The notes below the pieces were generated by a model. The model worked only from the letters and a program-made list of their open reading frames with translations. It did no database searches and was not told the DNA's origin. Of a DNA stretch of 64,000 bases, positions 42,764 through 50,472 are shown piece after piece. Each line of letters opens with the position of its first letter. Positions within the stretch are counted from its first letter, which is position 1. This stretch comes from a virus, in the IMG/VR virus record IMGVR_UViG_3300036792_000267, positions 87,378 through 151,377 of that record. One strand, written 5' to 3'. Position numbers and translations under genes: made by a program.

Positions 42764-43137
42764 GCGGGACGTACGCCGTGGTCACCCTGAACGGGGACCG
42801 CGAGCACGCCGACGCCGGGTACAGCAAGGCCGACGCCGAGAGCTGGACTGACGTCCTGCGCGATGAACTGGGGATCACCGGCGCCGAGGTCCGCGACTTG
42901 CTGCCCGGCCTGCAGGCCCGGTTCCCGGTCGGCGGCAAGGTGTGGCTCAGCCAGCGGGTGCACTGGAGGCCTGGCCAGGCGGGCACGGTGACCGAGGGCG
43001 AGCCGGAGAGCTACGCCCGCTGGCCGGAGCGCGGTCCCTCGCCCTGGTTCCTCAGTGGCGACGGGGCGTCGGTGCACGTGCTCCTTGACGACGGCTACGA
43101 GAGCTGGTGGCCAGCCCGCTGGCTGGAGACCCGGTGA
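42760..43137 (+). CDS. Unknown protein
   Basis: The 125-residue product has AESWTDVLRDELGITGAEV (helix) and a beta-rich end (ASVHVLLDDGYESWWPARW). GTG start overlapping the previous stop. No family is recognised. Confidence 0.65.
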   Translation: MSGTYAVVTLNGDREHADAGYSKADAESWTDVLRDELGITGAEVRDLLPGLQARFPVGGKVWLSQRVHWRPGQAGTVTEGEPESYARWPERGPSPWFLSGDGASVHVLLDDGYESWWPARWLETR

Positions 43138-43622
43138 AATTCTCAGACATCGACGCGCGGGTCAGCCAGGCAGAGGCCGTGACCGAGGGGTGCCCGAAGT
43201 GCGGGGCAGCGCGAGGCGCGTGGTGTACCTACGTCACCGACATACCCGCGACCTCGCGCATCCGGTGGCGGAACCCGGGTAACGCCGAAACTGAGTGGCT
43301 GCACCGCAAGGGCGACCTCCTGGAGAGCGGCCGGGCGCACTCGGAGCGCATCGCGCTTATCCGCGCGAAGCGGCTGCGCGAGTGGCGGTCATGGTCGCGC
43401 CGCGGCCGGCAGGCTGTGGCGGCAATGCCGGATGACCTGCGCGCGGCAGCAGCGGCAATGCGCGCGTGGGACGTGGCCGAGTACAACGCGCTGCGGGACT
43501 GGCTGGCTGAGCACGGGCACCTCCTGGTGAACGCTAACCGGATGCGGCCGGATGGCACGGCCCGCGGTGAGAGCTACGCCCGCATTCAGGCTGAGCGGGA
43601 AATTGACCAGGCGTTCGAATGA
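43134..43622 (+). CDS. Zinc-knuckle protein
   Basis: The 162-residue product has CPKCGAARGAWC at residues about 20-31, followed by a conserved HRKGDLLESGRAHSERI, a pattern common in actinophage zinc proteins. The gene at 47015 has a similar N-terminal zinc motif followed by HRRGELLGGG. The C-terminus is helical and basic. Likely nucleic-acid binding. Confidence 0.65.
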   Translation: MKFSDIDARVSQAEAVTEGCPKCGAARGAWCTYVTDIPATSRIRWRNPGNAETEWLHRKGDLLESGRAHSERIALIRAKRLREWRSWSRRGRQAVAAMPDDLRAAAAAMRAWDVAEYNALRDWLAEHGHLLVNANRMRPDGTARGESYARIQAEREIDQAFE

Positions 43623-44029
43623 CTGAGTACGACCGGGTGAGCCAGGCGGAGATGCTGGAGACGTACGTGCCCGAGCGCTGGGCGGGAACCCTCGCCTGCT
43701 GCCTGGCTCATCGCCGGCGGATGTTCTGGATGTCCTGGTGGGGGTGCTGGGTGCACGCCGGCGGCATGAAGCCGTGCGAGGCGATGGAGGGCGAGCCTGA
43801 CCCGGAGGAGCTGCACTGCCGTTACTGCGGCACGCGGGTCATCCCCGGCGGCGGAGACGCGCTGTGGGAGCACGTGCCAGACGGCCAAGGGTGGTGGGAG
43901 CACCGCGGGGGCGCTCCCAGCGCCGACTACTGGCATGACGGCAAGTGGACCGACAAGTGCGCAATCTCGCCCACGTTTCACCATGAGGTAACGCGCTTGC
44001 GCTTCACAGAAGTCAAGCAGGCCGGCTAG
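43619..44029 (+). CDS. Cys/Trp-rich protein
   Basis: The 136-residue product has HCRYCGTRV and further Cys/His, plus Trp-rich stretches (RMFWMSWWGCWVH). Likely zinc-binding; function unknown. Its end overlaps promoter P12. Confidence 0.65.
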   Translation: MTEYDRVSQAEMLETYVPERWAGTLACCLAHRRRMFWMSWWGCWVHAGGMKPCEAMEGEPDPEELHCRYCGTRVIPGGGDALWEHVPDGQGWWEHRGGAPSADYWHDGKWTDKCAISPTFHHEVTRLRFTEVKQAG

Positions 44030-44032
44030 GCT
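44003..44032 (+). promoter_or_regulatory. Promoter P12 (degenerate)
   Basis: TTCACA-N18-TAGGCT with only the right half of the palindrome (AAGTCAAGC). Drives the gene at 44068, whose ribosome site is GAGGGGAGAG rather than the conserved block. Confidence 0.55.
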
Positions 44033-44067
44033 AACCCGCCAGTAACCCCGCTGAGGGGAGAGCGTCC

Positions 44068-44334
44068 GTGAACGCCGCTACCGAGTCAGCCGAGTCCGCG
44101 CAGGCTGTCGGCGAAGCCGCCGATGCGAGCCCCTGCCTGGAAATCGGGGAGTCCAAGGTCTACGCCGGGCTGAGCCCTGACGGCGTGCTCGTGATTCGCG
44201 CCTACCCGGCTGGTGACACGCTGGTCGCGGTGCTGGTTGACGAGACGCTCGTGGCTGGCAGCGAGGTGGACTGGAAGCCGCGCGGCAGGCACCGTAGACA
44301 ACTTGACTCCAGTCAAGACAACGGAGAGGGTTAA
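44068..44334 (+). CDS. Unknown small acidic protein
   Basis: The 88-residue product is Ala/Glu-rich at the N-terminus and then beta-rich (VYAGLSPDGVLVIRAYPAG). Its last 13 residues (RRQLDSSQDNGEG) are encoded by the P13 palindrome, so the operator is part of the coding sequence. Confidence 0.6.
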   Translation: MNAATESAESAQAVGEAADASPCLEIGESKVYAGLSPDGVLVIRAYPAGDTLVAVLVDETLVAGSEVDWKPRGRHRRQLDSSQDNGEG

Positions 44335-44460
44335 TCCTCTCTCGCCCGGGGTTGCCGTATGCGATACTGGGGGCGACCGGGCACAGCGTTATCCCCCAGT
44401 AGCGCGCCCTGGTTCCTCCTGCAGCCTCGCGGCTCCCCCGTCCGCGGGGCTGCAGTCTTT
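44303..44460 (+). promoter_or_regulatory. P13 operator with RNA-like structure, no gene
   Basis: TTGACT with a perfect palindrome CTTGACTCCAGTCAAG but no -10 at 17-18 bp; a hairpin GAGAGG/CCTCTC (44324-44341) occupies that position. It is followed by TACTGGGGG/CCCCCAGTA (44365-44401) and a terminator-like hairpin CTGCAGCC/GGCTGCAG (44419-44455) with TCTTT. Confidence 0.5.
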
Positions 44461-44463
44461 GTC

Positions 44464-44493
44464 TTGACATGAGTCAAGAGCCTGCCTTAGCCT
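44464..44493 (+). promoter_or_regulatory. Promoter P14
   Basis: TTGACA-N18-TAGCCT; palindrome CTTGACATGAGTCAAG (one mismatch), with a further AGTCAAGC half-site just downstream. Drives the gene at 44528. Confidence 0.8.
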
Positions 44494-44527
44494 GGTGCTT
44501 AACAGCAGTCAAGCAAAGGTCAGGCAC

Positions 44528-44758
44528 ATGACGAGCGAAGAGGTGGCGGCAATCCTCGGTGTGGGGCGTGGCCCGGCTATCGGCCACCTGTCGCGGCTAC
44601 GTCGCAGCGACCTGGAGGGCATTGCCCGCTCCCGCGGGGTCAGCCTTACCGCCGGCGAGGCACAGCGGCACCTGGCCGCCCGGGTTGTCGACCAGGTGTA
44701 CGGGCAGGCTAAGCGAGACTCCCAGCCGCGGAAGAGGGCTAGCCGTTCCCGCCGGTAG
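44528..44758 (+). CDS. Small basic protein
   Basis: The 76-residue product has a helix-turn-helix-like start (SEEVAAILGVGRGPAIGHL) and a basic tail (KRASRSRR). Conserved block is AAAGGTCAGGCAC. A small DNA-binding protein is possible. Confidence 0.6.
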   Translation: MTSEEVAAILGVGRGPAIGHLSRLRRSDLEGIARSRGVSLTAGEAQRHLAARVVDQVYGQAKRDSQPRKRASRSRR

Positions 44759-44759
44759 C

Positions 44760-44788
44760 TTGACTTGAGTTAAGACATGCCTTATACT
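44760..44788 (+). promoter_or_regulatory. Promoter P15 (best -10)
   Basis: TTGACT-N17-TATACT, closest to consensus of the whole set; palindrome CTTGACTTGAGTTAAG (one mismatch). Drives the SWIM gene at 44823. Confidence 0.88.
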
Positions 44789-44822
44789 TGAGGTACGAGC
44801 TTCCGAGCGAAGGGCAGGCACA

Positions 44823-45317
44823 ATGCCAGCAGAAGCCAAGTACGACATGACCGTTTACCCGACCGCGGGCCTGGTGCGCAGCGCCAGCGACGGCGCGCGG
44901 ACCCACCAGGTGACCCTGGGGTCCTGCGACTGCGCGGACTTCATCAACCGCAAGGGGAAGCTGATCGAGGTCGGCGACGTCATGGCGGTGACCGTGTGCA
45001 AGCACATCGCCGAGTTCATCGAGCGCGCCGGCGGCTGGCACCGCCCGCCCGAGCCGGGCCCGGTTATCTACCAGGACCTCACGCGGGCGCAGGCAGGGAC
45101 CCTTCTCACCTCCCACCACATCGCCGCGGACCTGGCGGACCGGCTGCTGCGCGCGGCGATCGGCTCTAGCCCGGTAGCGGCGCTGGTCACCATCGCCAAC
45201 GGCGACATGTGGGCGAAGTACAACGCTGCCACCCGGCGCTACACCGTGGCCATCCCGGCGGGCTGGCCCGCCGACCTTCCCGAAGGCTTCCCCACCGTTT
45301 CTAGGGCGGTGCTCTGA
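44823..45317 (+). CDS. SWIM-type zinc-finger protein
   Basis: The 164-residue product has the SWIM motif at residues about 38-65: SCDCADF (CxC), a spacer, then VCKHIAEF (CxH). SWIM domains bind DNA or proteins. The rest has no recognised fold. Starts after GAAGGGCAGGCACA. It has the strongest promoter in the family by sequence, so it may be highly made. Confidence 0.75.
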   Translation: MPAEAKYDMTVYPTAGLVRSASDGARTHQVTLGSCDCADFINRKGKLIEVGDVMAVTVCKHIAEFIERAGGWHRPPEPGPVIYQDLTRAQAGTLLTSHHIAADLADRLLRAAIGSSPVAALVTIANGDMWAKYNAATRRYTVAIPAGWPADLPEGFPTVSRAVL

Positions 45318-45362
45318 CCCTGCCAGGAGTCGGCTCTCCGGAGCCGGGGAAAGGGGCAGGCC

Positions 45363-45397
45363 AGGACCCCCGGGCGAGTGACGCGCCCGGGGGTCCT
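45363..45397 (+). terminator. Rho-independent terminator
   Basis: 13-bp stem AGGACCCCCGGGC with its complement at 45385-45397. No U-run follows. Promoter P16 lies just downstream. Confidence 0.8.
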
Positions 45398-45406
45398 GCT
45401 ATGTGC

Positions 45407-45435
45407 TTGACTCAAGTCAAGCCATGCACTAAGCT
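45407..45435 (+). promoter_or_regulatory. Promoter P16
   Basis: TTGACT-N17-TAAGCT; perfect palindrome CTTGACTCAAGTCAAG. Drives the gene at 45472. Confidence 0.88.
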
Positions 45436-45471
45436 GGCAGTACCAGCAACCGAGCGAAGGGCAGGCACCCG

Positions 45472-45714
45472 ATGCTAGTAGAACCCGGACAGCGCGACGA
45501 GTACGGCGGAGACCTCTCCAAGGTGGCGGACCTCCTGGGCGAGGACGAGGTGGGGGTGAAGGTCGACCTCGCCGAGATCGGCGACCTGGTGAAGCTCACG
45601 GTCGACTCGACCACCGTGACCGGCAGCAAGCACGTTTACCTGGACCCGATCTCCGCCGACGAGCTGGCCGACCTGCTGAAGATGCGGGCGCGGGAAGCGC
45701 GGGGTGTCCAGTGA
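45472..45714 (+). CDS. Unknown small acidic protein
   Basis: The 80-residue product starts after GAAGGGCAGGCACCCG. Acidic, alpha/beta (SKVADLLGEDEVGVKVDLAE). Overlaps the next start by GTGA. No family is recognised. Confidence 0.7.
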   Translation: MLVEPGQRDEYGGDLSKVADLLGEDEVGVKVDLAEIGDLVKLTVDSTTVTGSKHVYLDPISADELADLLKMRAREARGVQ

Positions 45715-46400
45715 ACACCGCGGACATCATTACGTCCGGGGCCTACGTGCCCCGGACGGGGGATGGGGTTGTGGTTCGCCGCTACATTCGCGACGGCAAC
45801 ACGGGGGAGCGCACGCCGGAGGCTGAGCACGTTGGCGTCATCACCGAGGCTGAGCCGCACGCTGACGGCTGGTTCCTGTGGCTGGACAGCTACGAGCACC
45901 GGATTTTCACCGGCTACCAGTTCCTGGGGGCAGGCAAGGACGGGCACAGCCCGGCCAGCCTGGTGACCGAGGTCATCCCCGTGCAGTCGGCCAGGCCGTT
46001 CCGGGTGCAGCTGACCCCGGACCTGGCCCTGGTGGTCGACAGCTCCCAGTGCATCGTCCTGGTGGTCACCGACGGGGCGGCGGGCAACGTGCTGCGCCGC
46101 ATCACCGTGACCGACGTGGGCGAGTTCAAGGACACGCTAGACGCCGCGCGCGCCGCGCAGCATGAGGAGTTGGCGGAGGCCAGCCTGCGCAGCCTGGCGG
46201 GCATCACCGAGAAGCGCCGCGCCGAGGGCAAGCTGGGCAGGTCCGGGGCTGTGGAGTGGCTTATCGACAAGGGTCAGTCGCGCGGTGCGGCGGTCAGTAT
46301 CGTGGAGCGGCTGTGCCGTGGTGGCAAGCCGGTGCTCGGCATGAAGTATGAGGGAGGGTACTGGACAGTTCCGGTCACGAGCGAACAAACCGCACGGTGA
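45711..46400 (+). CDS. Unknown protein, 229 residues
   Basis: Beta-rich N-terminal 100 residues with EHRIFTGYQFLG. The C-terminal region is helical (ASLRSLAGITEKRRAEGKL, AAVSIVERLCRGGKPV) and may be a helix-turn-helix. No family is recognised. Confidence 0.65.
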   Translation: MNTADIITSGAYVPRTGDGVVVRRYIRDGNTGERTPEAEHVGVITEAEPHADGWFLWLDSYEHRIFTGYQFLGAGKDGHSPASLVTEVIPVQSARPFRVQLTPDLALVVDSSQCIVLVVTDGAAGNVLRRITVTDVGEFKDTLDAARAAQHEELAEASLRSLAGITEKRRAEGKLGRSGAVEWLIDKGQSRGAAVSIVERLCRGGKPVLGMKYEGGYWTVPVTSEQTAR

Positions 46401-46423
46401 CAGCCGTACGGGCGTAGTACAGG

Positions 46424-46448
46424 GAAGCGGGGCATACCGCCCCGCTTC
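46424..46448 (+). terminator. Rho-independent terminator
   Basis: 10-bp stem GAAGCGGGGC with its complement at 46439-46448 and a 5-nt loop. Confidence 0.8.
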
Positions 46449-46470
46449 TCGCCTGTGGGGGGCATGAGCA

Positions 46471-46773
46471 ATGACGGAAGACGAGGCTGACCTGTTGCGC
46501 GAGCTGAGATGCGGGCCTGCTGACGACCGGGTCGCCATGGCCCGGCTGCTGCGCGAGGCGTCCGGCACGTCGGTGGCCGACTGGGTGATGTCCGAGATCG
46601 GCGAGCGCACCGCGGCCTGGCTGGGCGGCCTTTTCCGCCTGGTGCGCGCGGCGGGGGCAAGCCTGTTCGCGTACTTCGACGCCGCGCCGTGGAGCCGGGC
46701 GCGCTCAGACGTGCTGCTGGCGGGCGCGGAGGCACTCGGCATCGCCACCGACTGGGTAGGGTGGCCGGCGTGA
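46471..46773 (+). CDS. Unknown helical protein
   Basis: The 100-residue product has a hydrophobic middle (AAWLGGLFRLVRAAGASLFAY) that may touch the membrane. Ribosome site GGGGGGCATGAGCA is unusual. Follows a terminator without a family promoter, so read-through or an unseen promoter is needed. Overlaps the next gene. Confidence 0.55.
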   Translation: MTEDEADLLRELRCGPADDRVAMARLLREASGTSVADWVMSEIGERTAAWLGGLFRLVRAAGASLFAYFDAAPWSRARSDVLLAGAEALGIATDWVGWPA

Positions 46774-47018
46774 CCGACCGCCAGACGCAGGTAATGATGG
46801 TCCCCGGGCTGGTGTGCGCGCTGTGCGGCGACGAGGGCTCCCCTGGCCTGCACGTGCCGGTGATGACCCCGGACGGCCAGGCGCGGATGCCGCGCATCTG
46901 CCAGCCGTGCCTGTCGGTCATCTCGGGCGTGCTGCTGCAACTGCTCGGGCACGCTGGCGGCCAGGTGGCCGCGGTCGCGGTAGGCGTGCACAGCACGGGG
47001 TACGCTCACCCGTCATGA
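46770..47018 (+). CDS. Zinc-binding small protein
   Basis: The 82-residue product has CALCG and CQPC about 35 residues apart, a likely zinc site, and a hydrophobic stretch (LSVISGVLLQLLGHAGG). GTG start overlapping the previous gene. Confidence 0.6.
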   Translation: MTDRQTQVMMVPGLVCALCGDEGSPGLHVPVMTPDGQARMPRICQPCLSVISGVLLQLLGHAGGQVAAVAVGVHSTGYAHPS

Positions 47019-47326
47019 CGGCGGCCGGAGACGAGCTGTGCCCTGTCTGCCAGGCGAAGCCGGGCGACCCCTGTACTTACGAGCATGACCTGTTCACCTA
47101 CTCGCGCGGGCCCGCCGGGCGCGTTAAGCGCCTGGCTCACCGGCGGGGCGAACTGCTGGGCGGCGGCTCGGTGCACAAGGCGCGGCGGGACCCGGAACAG
47201 GACAAGCGCATTCTCGCCTCCTGGCGGTCACCCATGCTGGTGACTGAGATCGCCGCCGCGGAGGGCCTGGACAAGTCGACGGTCTACCGGGTGCTGCACC
47301 GCCACGGGGTCGTGTTCGACTGGTGA
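47015..47326 (+). CDS. Zinc knuckle plus helix-turn-helix protein
   Basis: The 103-residue product begins with CPVCQAKPGDPC, then RLAHRRGELLGGG as in the gene at 43134. It ends in a helix-turn-helix (MLVTEIAAAEGLDKSTVYRV). Probably DNA-binding. Overlaps the preceding gene. Confidence 0.7.
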   Translation: MTAAGDELCPVCQAKPGDPCTYEHDLFTYSRGPAGRVKRLAHRRGELLGGGSVHKARRDPEQDKRILASWRSPMLVTEIAAAEGLDKSTVYRVLHRHGVVFDW

Positions 47327-47338
47327 GCCGCGTATCTC

Positions 47339-47367
47339 TTGACTCAAGTCAAGACATGCCCTAAGCT
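47339..47367 (+). promoter_or_regulatory. Promoter P17
   Basis: TTGACT-N17-TAAGCT; perfect palindrome CTTGACTCAAGTCAAG. Drives the gene at 47404. Confidence 0.88.
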
Positions 47368-47403
47368 GTGCCTGTAGGCAGGCAACCGAAGGGCAGGCAC
47401 ATC

Positions 47404-47652
47404 ATGATCCACATGCGCGTGGTAAGCGGAAGCGAGACGGTCGTGGACCTCCCTGAGTGGGACGGCCCTGTGCCCCGCACGGGTGACTACCTGTTTCACC
47501 CGGGGCCAGAGGGCACGCATCCGCAGGACGACAGTTGGGGTGCGGATAACGTCGCTGGCTGCGTGTCTACGGTCACCTGGCACCTGCACCAGCGCACGGG
47601 TGACGGCCGGTTCATCATGACCACCGAACCGTACGTCGAGATCACGATCTGA
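47404..47652 (+). CDS. Unknown small protein
   Basis: The 82-residue product starts after GAAGGGCAGGCACATC. Beta-rich with TWHLHQRTGDGRFIM. No family is recognised. Confidence 0.7.
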   Translation: MIHMRVVSGSETVVDLPEWDGPVPRTGDYLFHPGPEGTHPQDDSWGADNVAGCVSTVTWHLHQRTGDGRFIMTTEPYVEITI

Positions 47653-47671
47653 CCGGGAGGGCAGGTACGTC

Positions 47672-47986
47672 ATGGCAACCTGGTTCGAGATCACTTTCAC
47701 GGGTGACCCCACCGACGCCGACCGCGAGCGCGCGGGCGTGATGGTCAGGGAGGGCTGCACGAGCGGCCAGCTGTTCAACGAGCCGGACGAGGGCGACGAG
47801 ATGGAGCCGGTGGACGACGCCGGGCTGCGCGAGCACCTGGCCGCGGAGCACCCGGGCATCAGGCAGGCCAACGCGATGTACCCCGAGGGACGGCCGGCTC
47901 ACGACCTGGCGTGGGCGCACAGCGCGAAGCACGAGCGCTTCCCCGGCTCCCAGACGCACGTGCACAAGCAGGCGGAGACCTCATGA
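47672..47986 (+). CDS. Unknown small protein
   Basis: The 104-residue product starts after GAGGGCAGGTACGTC, a variant of the conserved block. It is acidic (NEPDEGDEMEPVDDAGLREH) with a His-rich end. Overlaps the next start. Confidence 0.65.
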   Translation: MATWFEITFTGDPTDADRERAGVMVREGCTSGQLFNEPDEGDEMEPVDDAGLREHLAAEHPGIRQANAMYPEGRPAHDLAWAHSAKHERFPGSQTHVHKQAETS

Positions 47987-48390
47987 GCGACATCGGGAGC
48001 GAGCTTTACGGCGGCGCCGACAACATGGCCCGCGTCCTGTACGGCCAGGACGCGCGGCACGTGCCCGCCTGGCTCTACGTGCAGGACGGGGGGCCGGAAG
48101 TGGTGAGTTTCGTTGGTTCGAGCATGACCCGCGGGCAGGACAACCCACTGGCCTATGGCAGCGGCCACTACGAGCGCGGCGTGCGCGTGCCCACCTGGAC
48201 CCATCATTTCATCGTGGGCGAGATCATCGTTCGGCCGCACCTGGTCATCGGCACCAACACGCTGCGCGGTAACGGCCTGGGCAGCCTGGTCATGAGTGAC
48301 CACGACATCGAGGCGATGCTCGCTGACGGTGCCCACGTGGCCGGGTCGGTGGACATGCTGGCGAGGTACGCCAGGAAGGCGGGCAGGTAA
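47983..48390 (+). CDS. Unknown protein
   Basis: The 135-residue product is beta-rich (TWTHHFIVGEIIVRPHLVIG) with a helical tail (DIEAMLADGAHVAGSVDMLA). No family is recognised. Confidence 0.65.
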   Translation: MSDIGSELYGGADNMARVLYGQDARHVPAWLYVQDGGPEVVSFVGSSMTRGQDNPLAYGSGHYERGVRVPTWTHHFIVGEIIVRPHLVIGTNTLRGNGLGSLVMSDHDIEAMLADGAHVAGSVDMLARYARKAGR

Positions 48391-48392
48391 CC

Positions 48393-48596
48393 ATGAGGCG
48401 CGAAGACTACGACTGGGACGACGAGGAGGAGTGGGAGTACGGCGAGTACGAGCCGCCGCCTCCGCGTAGCGACCTGCCGCAGTGGCGGGCCATCGAGCTG
48501 GGCTACTGGGTGGCCATCGCGGTGTTCTTCCTCTGGCTGCTGTCGGAGGCCGCGCATCACCCGGCGCTGGCGCACCTCCTGACCACGTGGCCGTAG
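48393..48596 (+). CDS. Small membrane protein with acidic head
   Basis: The 67-residue product has a very acidic first 20 residues (YDWDDEEEWEYGEYEPP), then one membrane helix (LGYWVAIAVFFLWLLSEAA). Function unknown. Confidence 0.65.
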   Translation: MRREDYDWDDEEEWEYGEYEPPPPRSDLPQWRAIELGYWVAIAVFFLWLLSEAAHHPALAHLLTTWP

Positions 48597-48614
48597 GAGG
48601 GCAGGCGAAAGGCG

Positions 48615-48842
48615 ATGACTGACGACGAGGTGACCGCGATCTTTCCGCTGCCCGGCGGCCTGGTGAAATGCGGCCTGCGCGCGGACCTGCCGAAGAAACA
48701 GCGCGTGCACGTGTGGGTGAGCCTGGGCGCCGACACCCGTAACAGGGGTTCGCACGGGTTTGCTGACGTCGAAGTGCGGGCGTGCCTGCGCTGCGGAACC
48801 GACAAGGCGCTACCGCTTGACTCAAGTCAAGCTAACGGGTAG
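48615..48842 (+). CDS. Unknown small protein
   Basis: The 75-residue product has one Cys pair (CLRCG). Its last residues (PLDSSQANG) are encoded by the P18 palindrome. Variant block GAGGGCAGGCGAAAGGCG precedes the ATG. Confidence 0.6.
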   Translation: MTDDEVTAIFPLPGGLVKCGLRADLPKKQRVHVWVSLGADTRNRGSHGFADVEVRACLRCGTDKALPLDSSQANG

Positions 48843-48845
48843 CCT
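48817..48845 (+). promoter_or_regulatory. Promoter P18
   Basis: TTGACT-N17-TAGCCT; perfect palindrome CTTGACTCAAGTCAAG, inside the previous gene's end. Drives the gene at 48883. Confidence 0.88.
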
Positions 48846-48882
48846 GTACCTGTAAGCACCCGAGCGAAGGGCAGGCACCCTG

Positions 48883-49539
48883 ATGAACCCGAATTCTTTC
48901 ACCGAAATCAAGAAGCACGTGGGCGGCACCGCGCAGTATCCCGCGAAGCTGTTCCTGAACGAGCACGAGGGCGTCATGTGGGCGTCTAACGGCTACTGGT
49001 TCACCCCCGCCTCGCGCGTGGCCCCGCTGCTGGAGCGGTTTAACCTGGACCCGGGAGCCGAGGGCGCGTTCGCGGTAAACGGCACCGTGCGCCGCGCTGA
49101 CGAGAGCCCGTGGCCCGCGGTCATCGGCAAGTACCTGGACCCGGCGGACTACCCGGTGGCCCTGTGCCCTGTCCTGGTGGCCGGCCAGCAGGCGCACGTG
49201 CTCGCAGCCGACGCCAGGGGCGTCTACCTCGCCGCCTACCAGGCGGTAGACAACGGTGCGTACCTGGGGCTGAACGCTGAGCGGCTGGACTGGCTGGGCA
49301 GCATCTGGAGCCTGCCGACGGAGGAAGACCACTACTACGGCGAGGTGCGCTACATGACTAGCGCTCCCGAGGGCAGCAAGAACCGCGCGGTGGCCCTGGT
49401 GGCCGACCTTATCCGCCGTGTTACCCCGGTTACTTTCGGCACCGGCCCTGACGGCAGGCAGACCAGGAGCGGTGGCGAGACTGAGAACCTGGGTCCGCGC
49501 GTGGTCGGCGTCATCGCGTCGGCGAAGATCGGCTCATGA
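48883..49539 (+). CDS. Unknown protein, 218 residues
   Basis: Starts after GAAGGGCAGGCACCCTG. Repeated beta-type segments (SNGYWFTPASRVAPLLERF, QQAHVLAADARGVYLAAY) suggest a two-domain alpha/beta protein. A DNA-clamp-like fold came to mind but no motif supports it. Overlaps the next gene. Confidence 0.7.
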   Translation: MNPNSFTEIKKHVGGTAQYPAKLFLNEHEGVMWASNGYWFTPASRVAPLLERFNLDPGAEGAFAVNGTVRRADESPWPAVIGKYLDPADYPVALCPVLVAGQQAHVLAADARGVYLAAYQAVDNGAYLGLNAERLDWLGSIWSLPTEEDHYYGEVRYMTSAPEGSKNRAVALVADLIRRVTPVTFGTGPDGRQTRSGGETENLGPRVVGVIASAKIGS

Positions 49540-49823
49540 TGTGGACGCGTGACGAGGCGGCAGACCGGCGTATCCGCCGGATGCTTAACAGTTACGCGCG
49601 GGCTCAGTACCGCGGGGCTTACGACCGGCCGTTGCTTGAATTCACCGGCATGCTGGCTGAGGAGTTCGAGATGTGGACGACTCGTGGCCTGGTATCCGAC
49701 CGTAACCTGAGGTGCTTGTGCATCCGCGGGTCGGGTCACAAGTGGCTGACCGCCGAGCAGGCCAAGGCTGAGCCGTCACTGGCGTTTGACGGCATTGCTG
49801 CTGAGCAGGCCAGGTCCTCATGA
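49536..49823 (+). CDS. Unknown small protein
   Basis: The 95-residue product is basic and helical at the start (TRDEAADRRIRRMLNSYARAQ), with a CLC pair in the middle. Overlaps both neighbours. No family is recognised. Confidence 0.6.
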   Translation: MMWTRDEAADRRIRRMLNSYARAQYRGAYDRPLLEFTGMLAEEFEMWTTRGLVSDRNLRCLCIRGSGHKWLTAEQAKAEPSLAFDGIAAEQARSS

Positions 49824-50152
49824 GCCGCGACGTCTACCCGAAGTACTCGCTTCCGTCGGGCGGCTGGACAACGGACCCGGAGCGCGCGAACCGGCTCTGG
49901 GCCAGGCACAACGGCGGCCGGCCGGGGCCAGGGTGCCAGGTAGAGGGTTTCTGCCCGCAGCACCCGCAGGCGCTTGCGCGGACGCGGGACATGGCCGCGA
50001 GCATCGGTGATCCGCAGGAGCGCGCTATGGTCACGCAGGTCATCGACACGGTGACCGAGGGCAGGAAGCTGCCGTCCTGGCGGGTAATGACCCCGCTCAT
50101 GCGCGCGGCGGCGCTGGCCCTGCAGGGCAAGACCCGGCCGTGGGAGGATTGA
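49820..50152 (+). CDS. Unknown protein
   Basis: The 110-residue product has a helical second half (RAMVTQVIDTVTEGRKLPSW). Two cysteines near residue 42 (CQVEGFC). No family is recognised. Confidence 0.6.
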   Translation: MSRDVYPKYSLPSGGWTTDPERANRLWARHNGGRPGPGCQVEGFCPQHPQALARTRDMAASIGDPQERAMVTQVIDTVTEGRKLPSWRVMTPLMRAAALALQGKTRPWED

Positions 50153-50153
50153 C

Positions 50154-50258
50154 ATGACGACTGCTGAGCGGCACTGGACAGAGCAGACCGGCCGCGAGGC
50201 GGCTGAGCTGTTCAAGACGCTGAGCACCCCCGCAGAGCTGCGGACGGGTCGCTACTGA
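50154..50258 (+). CDS. Very small protein, 34 residues
   Basis: Starts at ATG two bases after the previous stop; GGGAGG lies 10 nt upstream. Contains EQTGREAAELFKTLSTPAEL. Codon bias fits, and it sits before a terminator. Confidence 0.5.
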   Translation: MTTAERHWTEQTGREAAELFKTLSTPAELRTGRY

Positions 50259-50265
50259 CAAGCCG

Positions 50266-50307
50266 GAGGCGGCCAGGCTAGGACAGCTGGCCGCCTCGCC
50301 CTTTCAT
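50266..50307 (+). terminator. Rho-independent terminator
   Basis: 11-bp stem GAGGCGGCCAG with its complement at 50287-50297, followed by GCCCTTTC. Confidence 0.85.
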
Positions 50308-50336
50308 TCACCACCATCAAGCAAAGGTAGGCACGC

Positions 50337-50459
50337 ATGCTCAAGAGGTTTATTCGCCGTGTCCGCACGGAAATCCGTAACACGCGCGAGGGGGCGCCGT
50401 TCGCGCTGGGAGCTATCTTCCTGGCTATCGACGGCATCCGCGAGATGCGCGAGAGCTGA
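50337..50459 (+). CDS. Very small basic protein, 40 residues
   Basis: Starts after AAAGGTAGGCACGC, a variant of the conserved block. Basic N-terminus (MLKRFIRRVRTEIRNTREG) and a hydrophobic second half. No family promoter is seen between the terminator and this gene. Confidence 0.55.
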   Translation: MLKRFIRRVRTEIRNTREGAPFALGAIFLAIDGIREMRES

Positions 50460-50472
50460 GAGGCAGACGCAC

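Noticed and set aside
48883-49539. A sliding-clamp-like protein
   Set aside because: Only a vague beta-rich pattern; no specific motif or length match.
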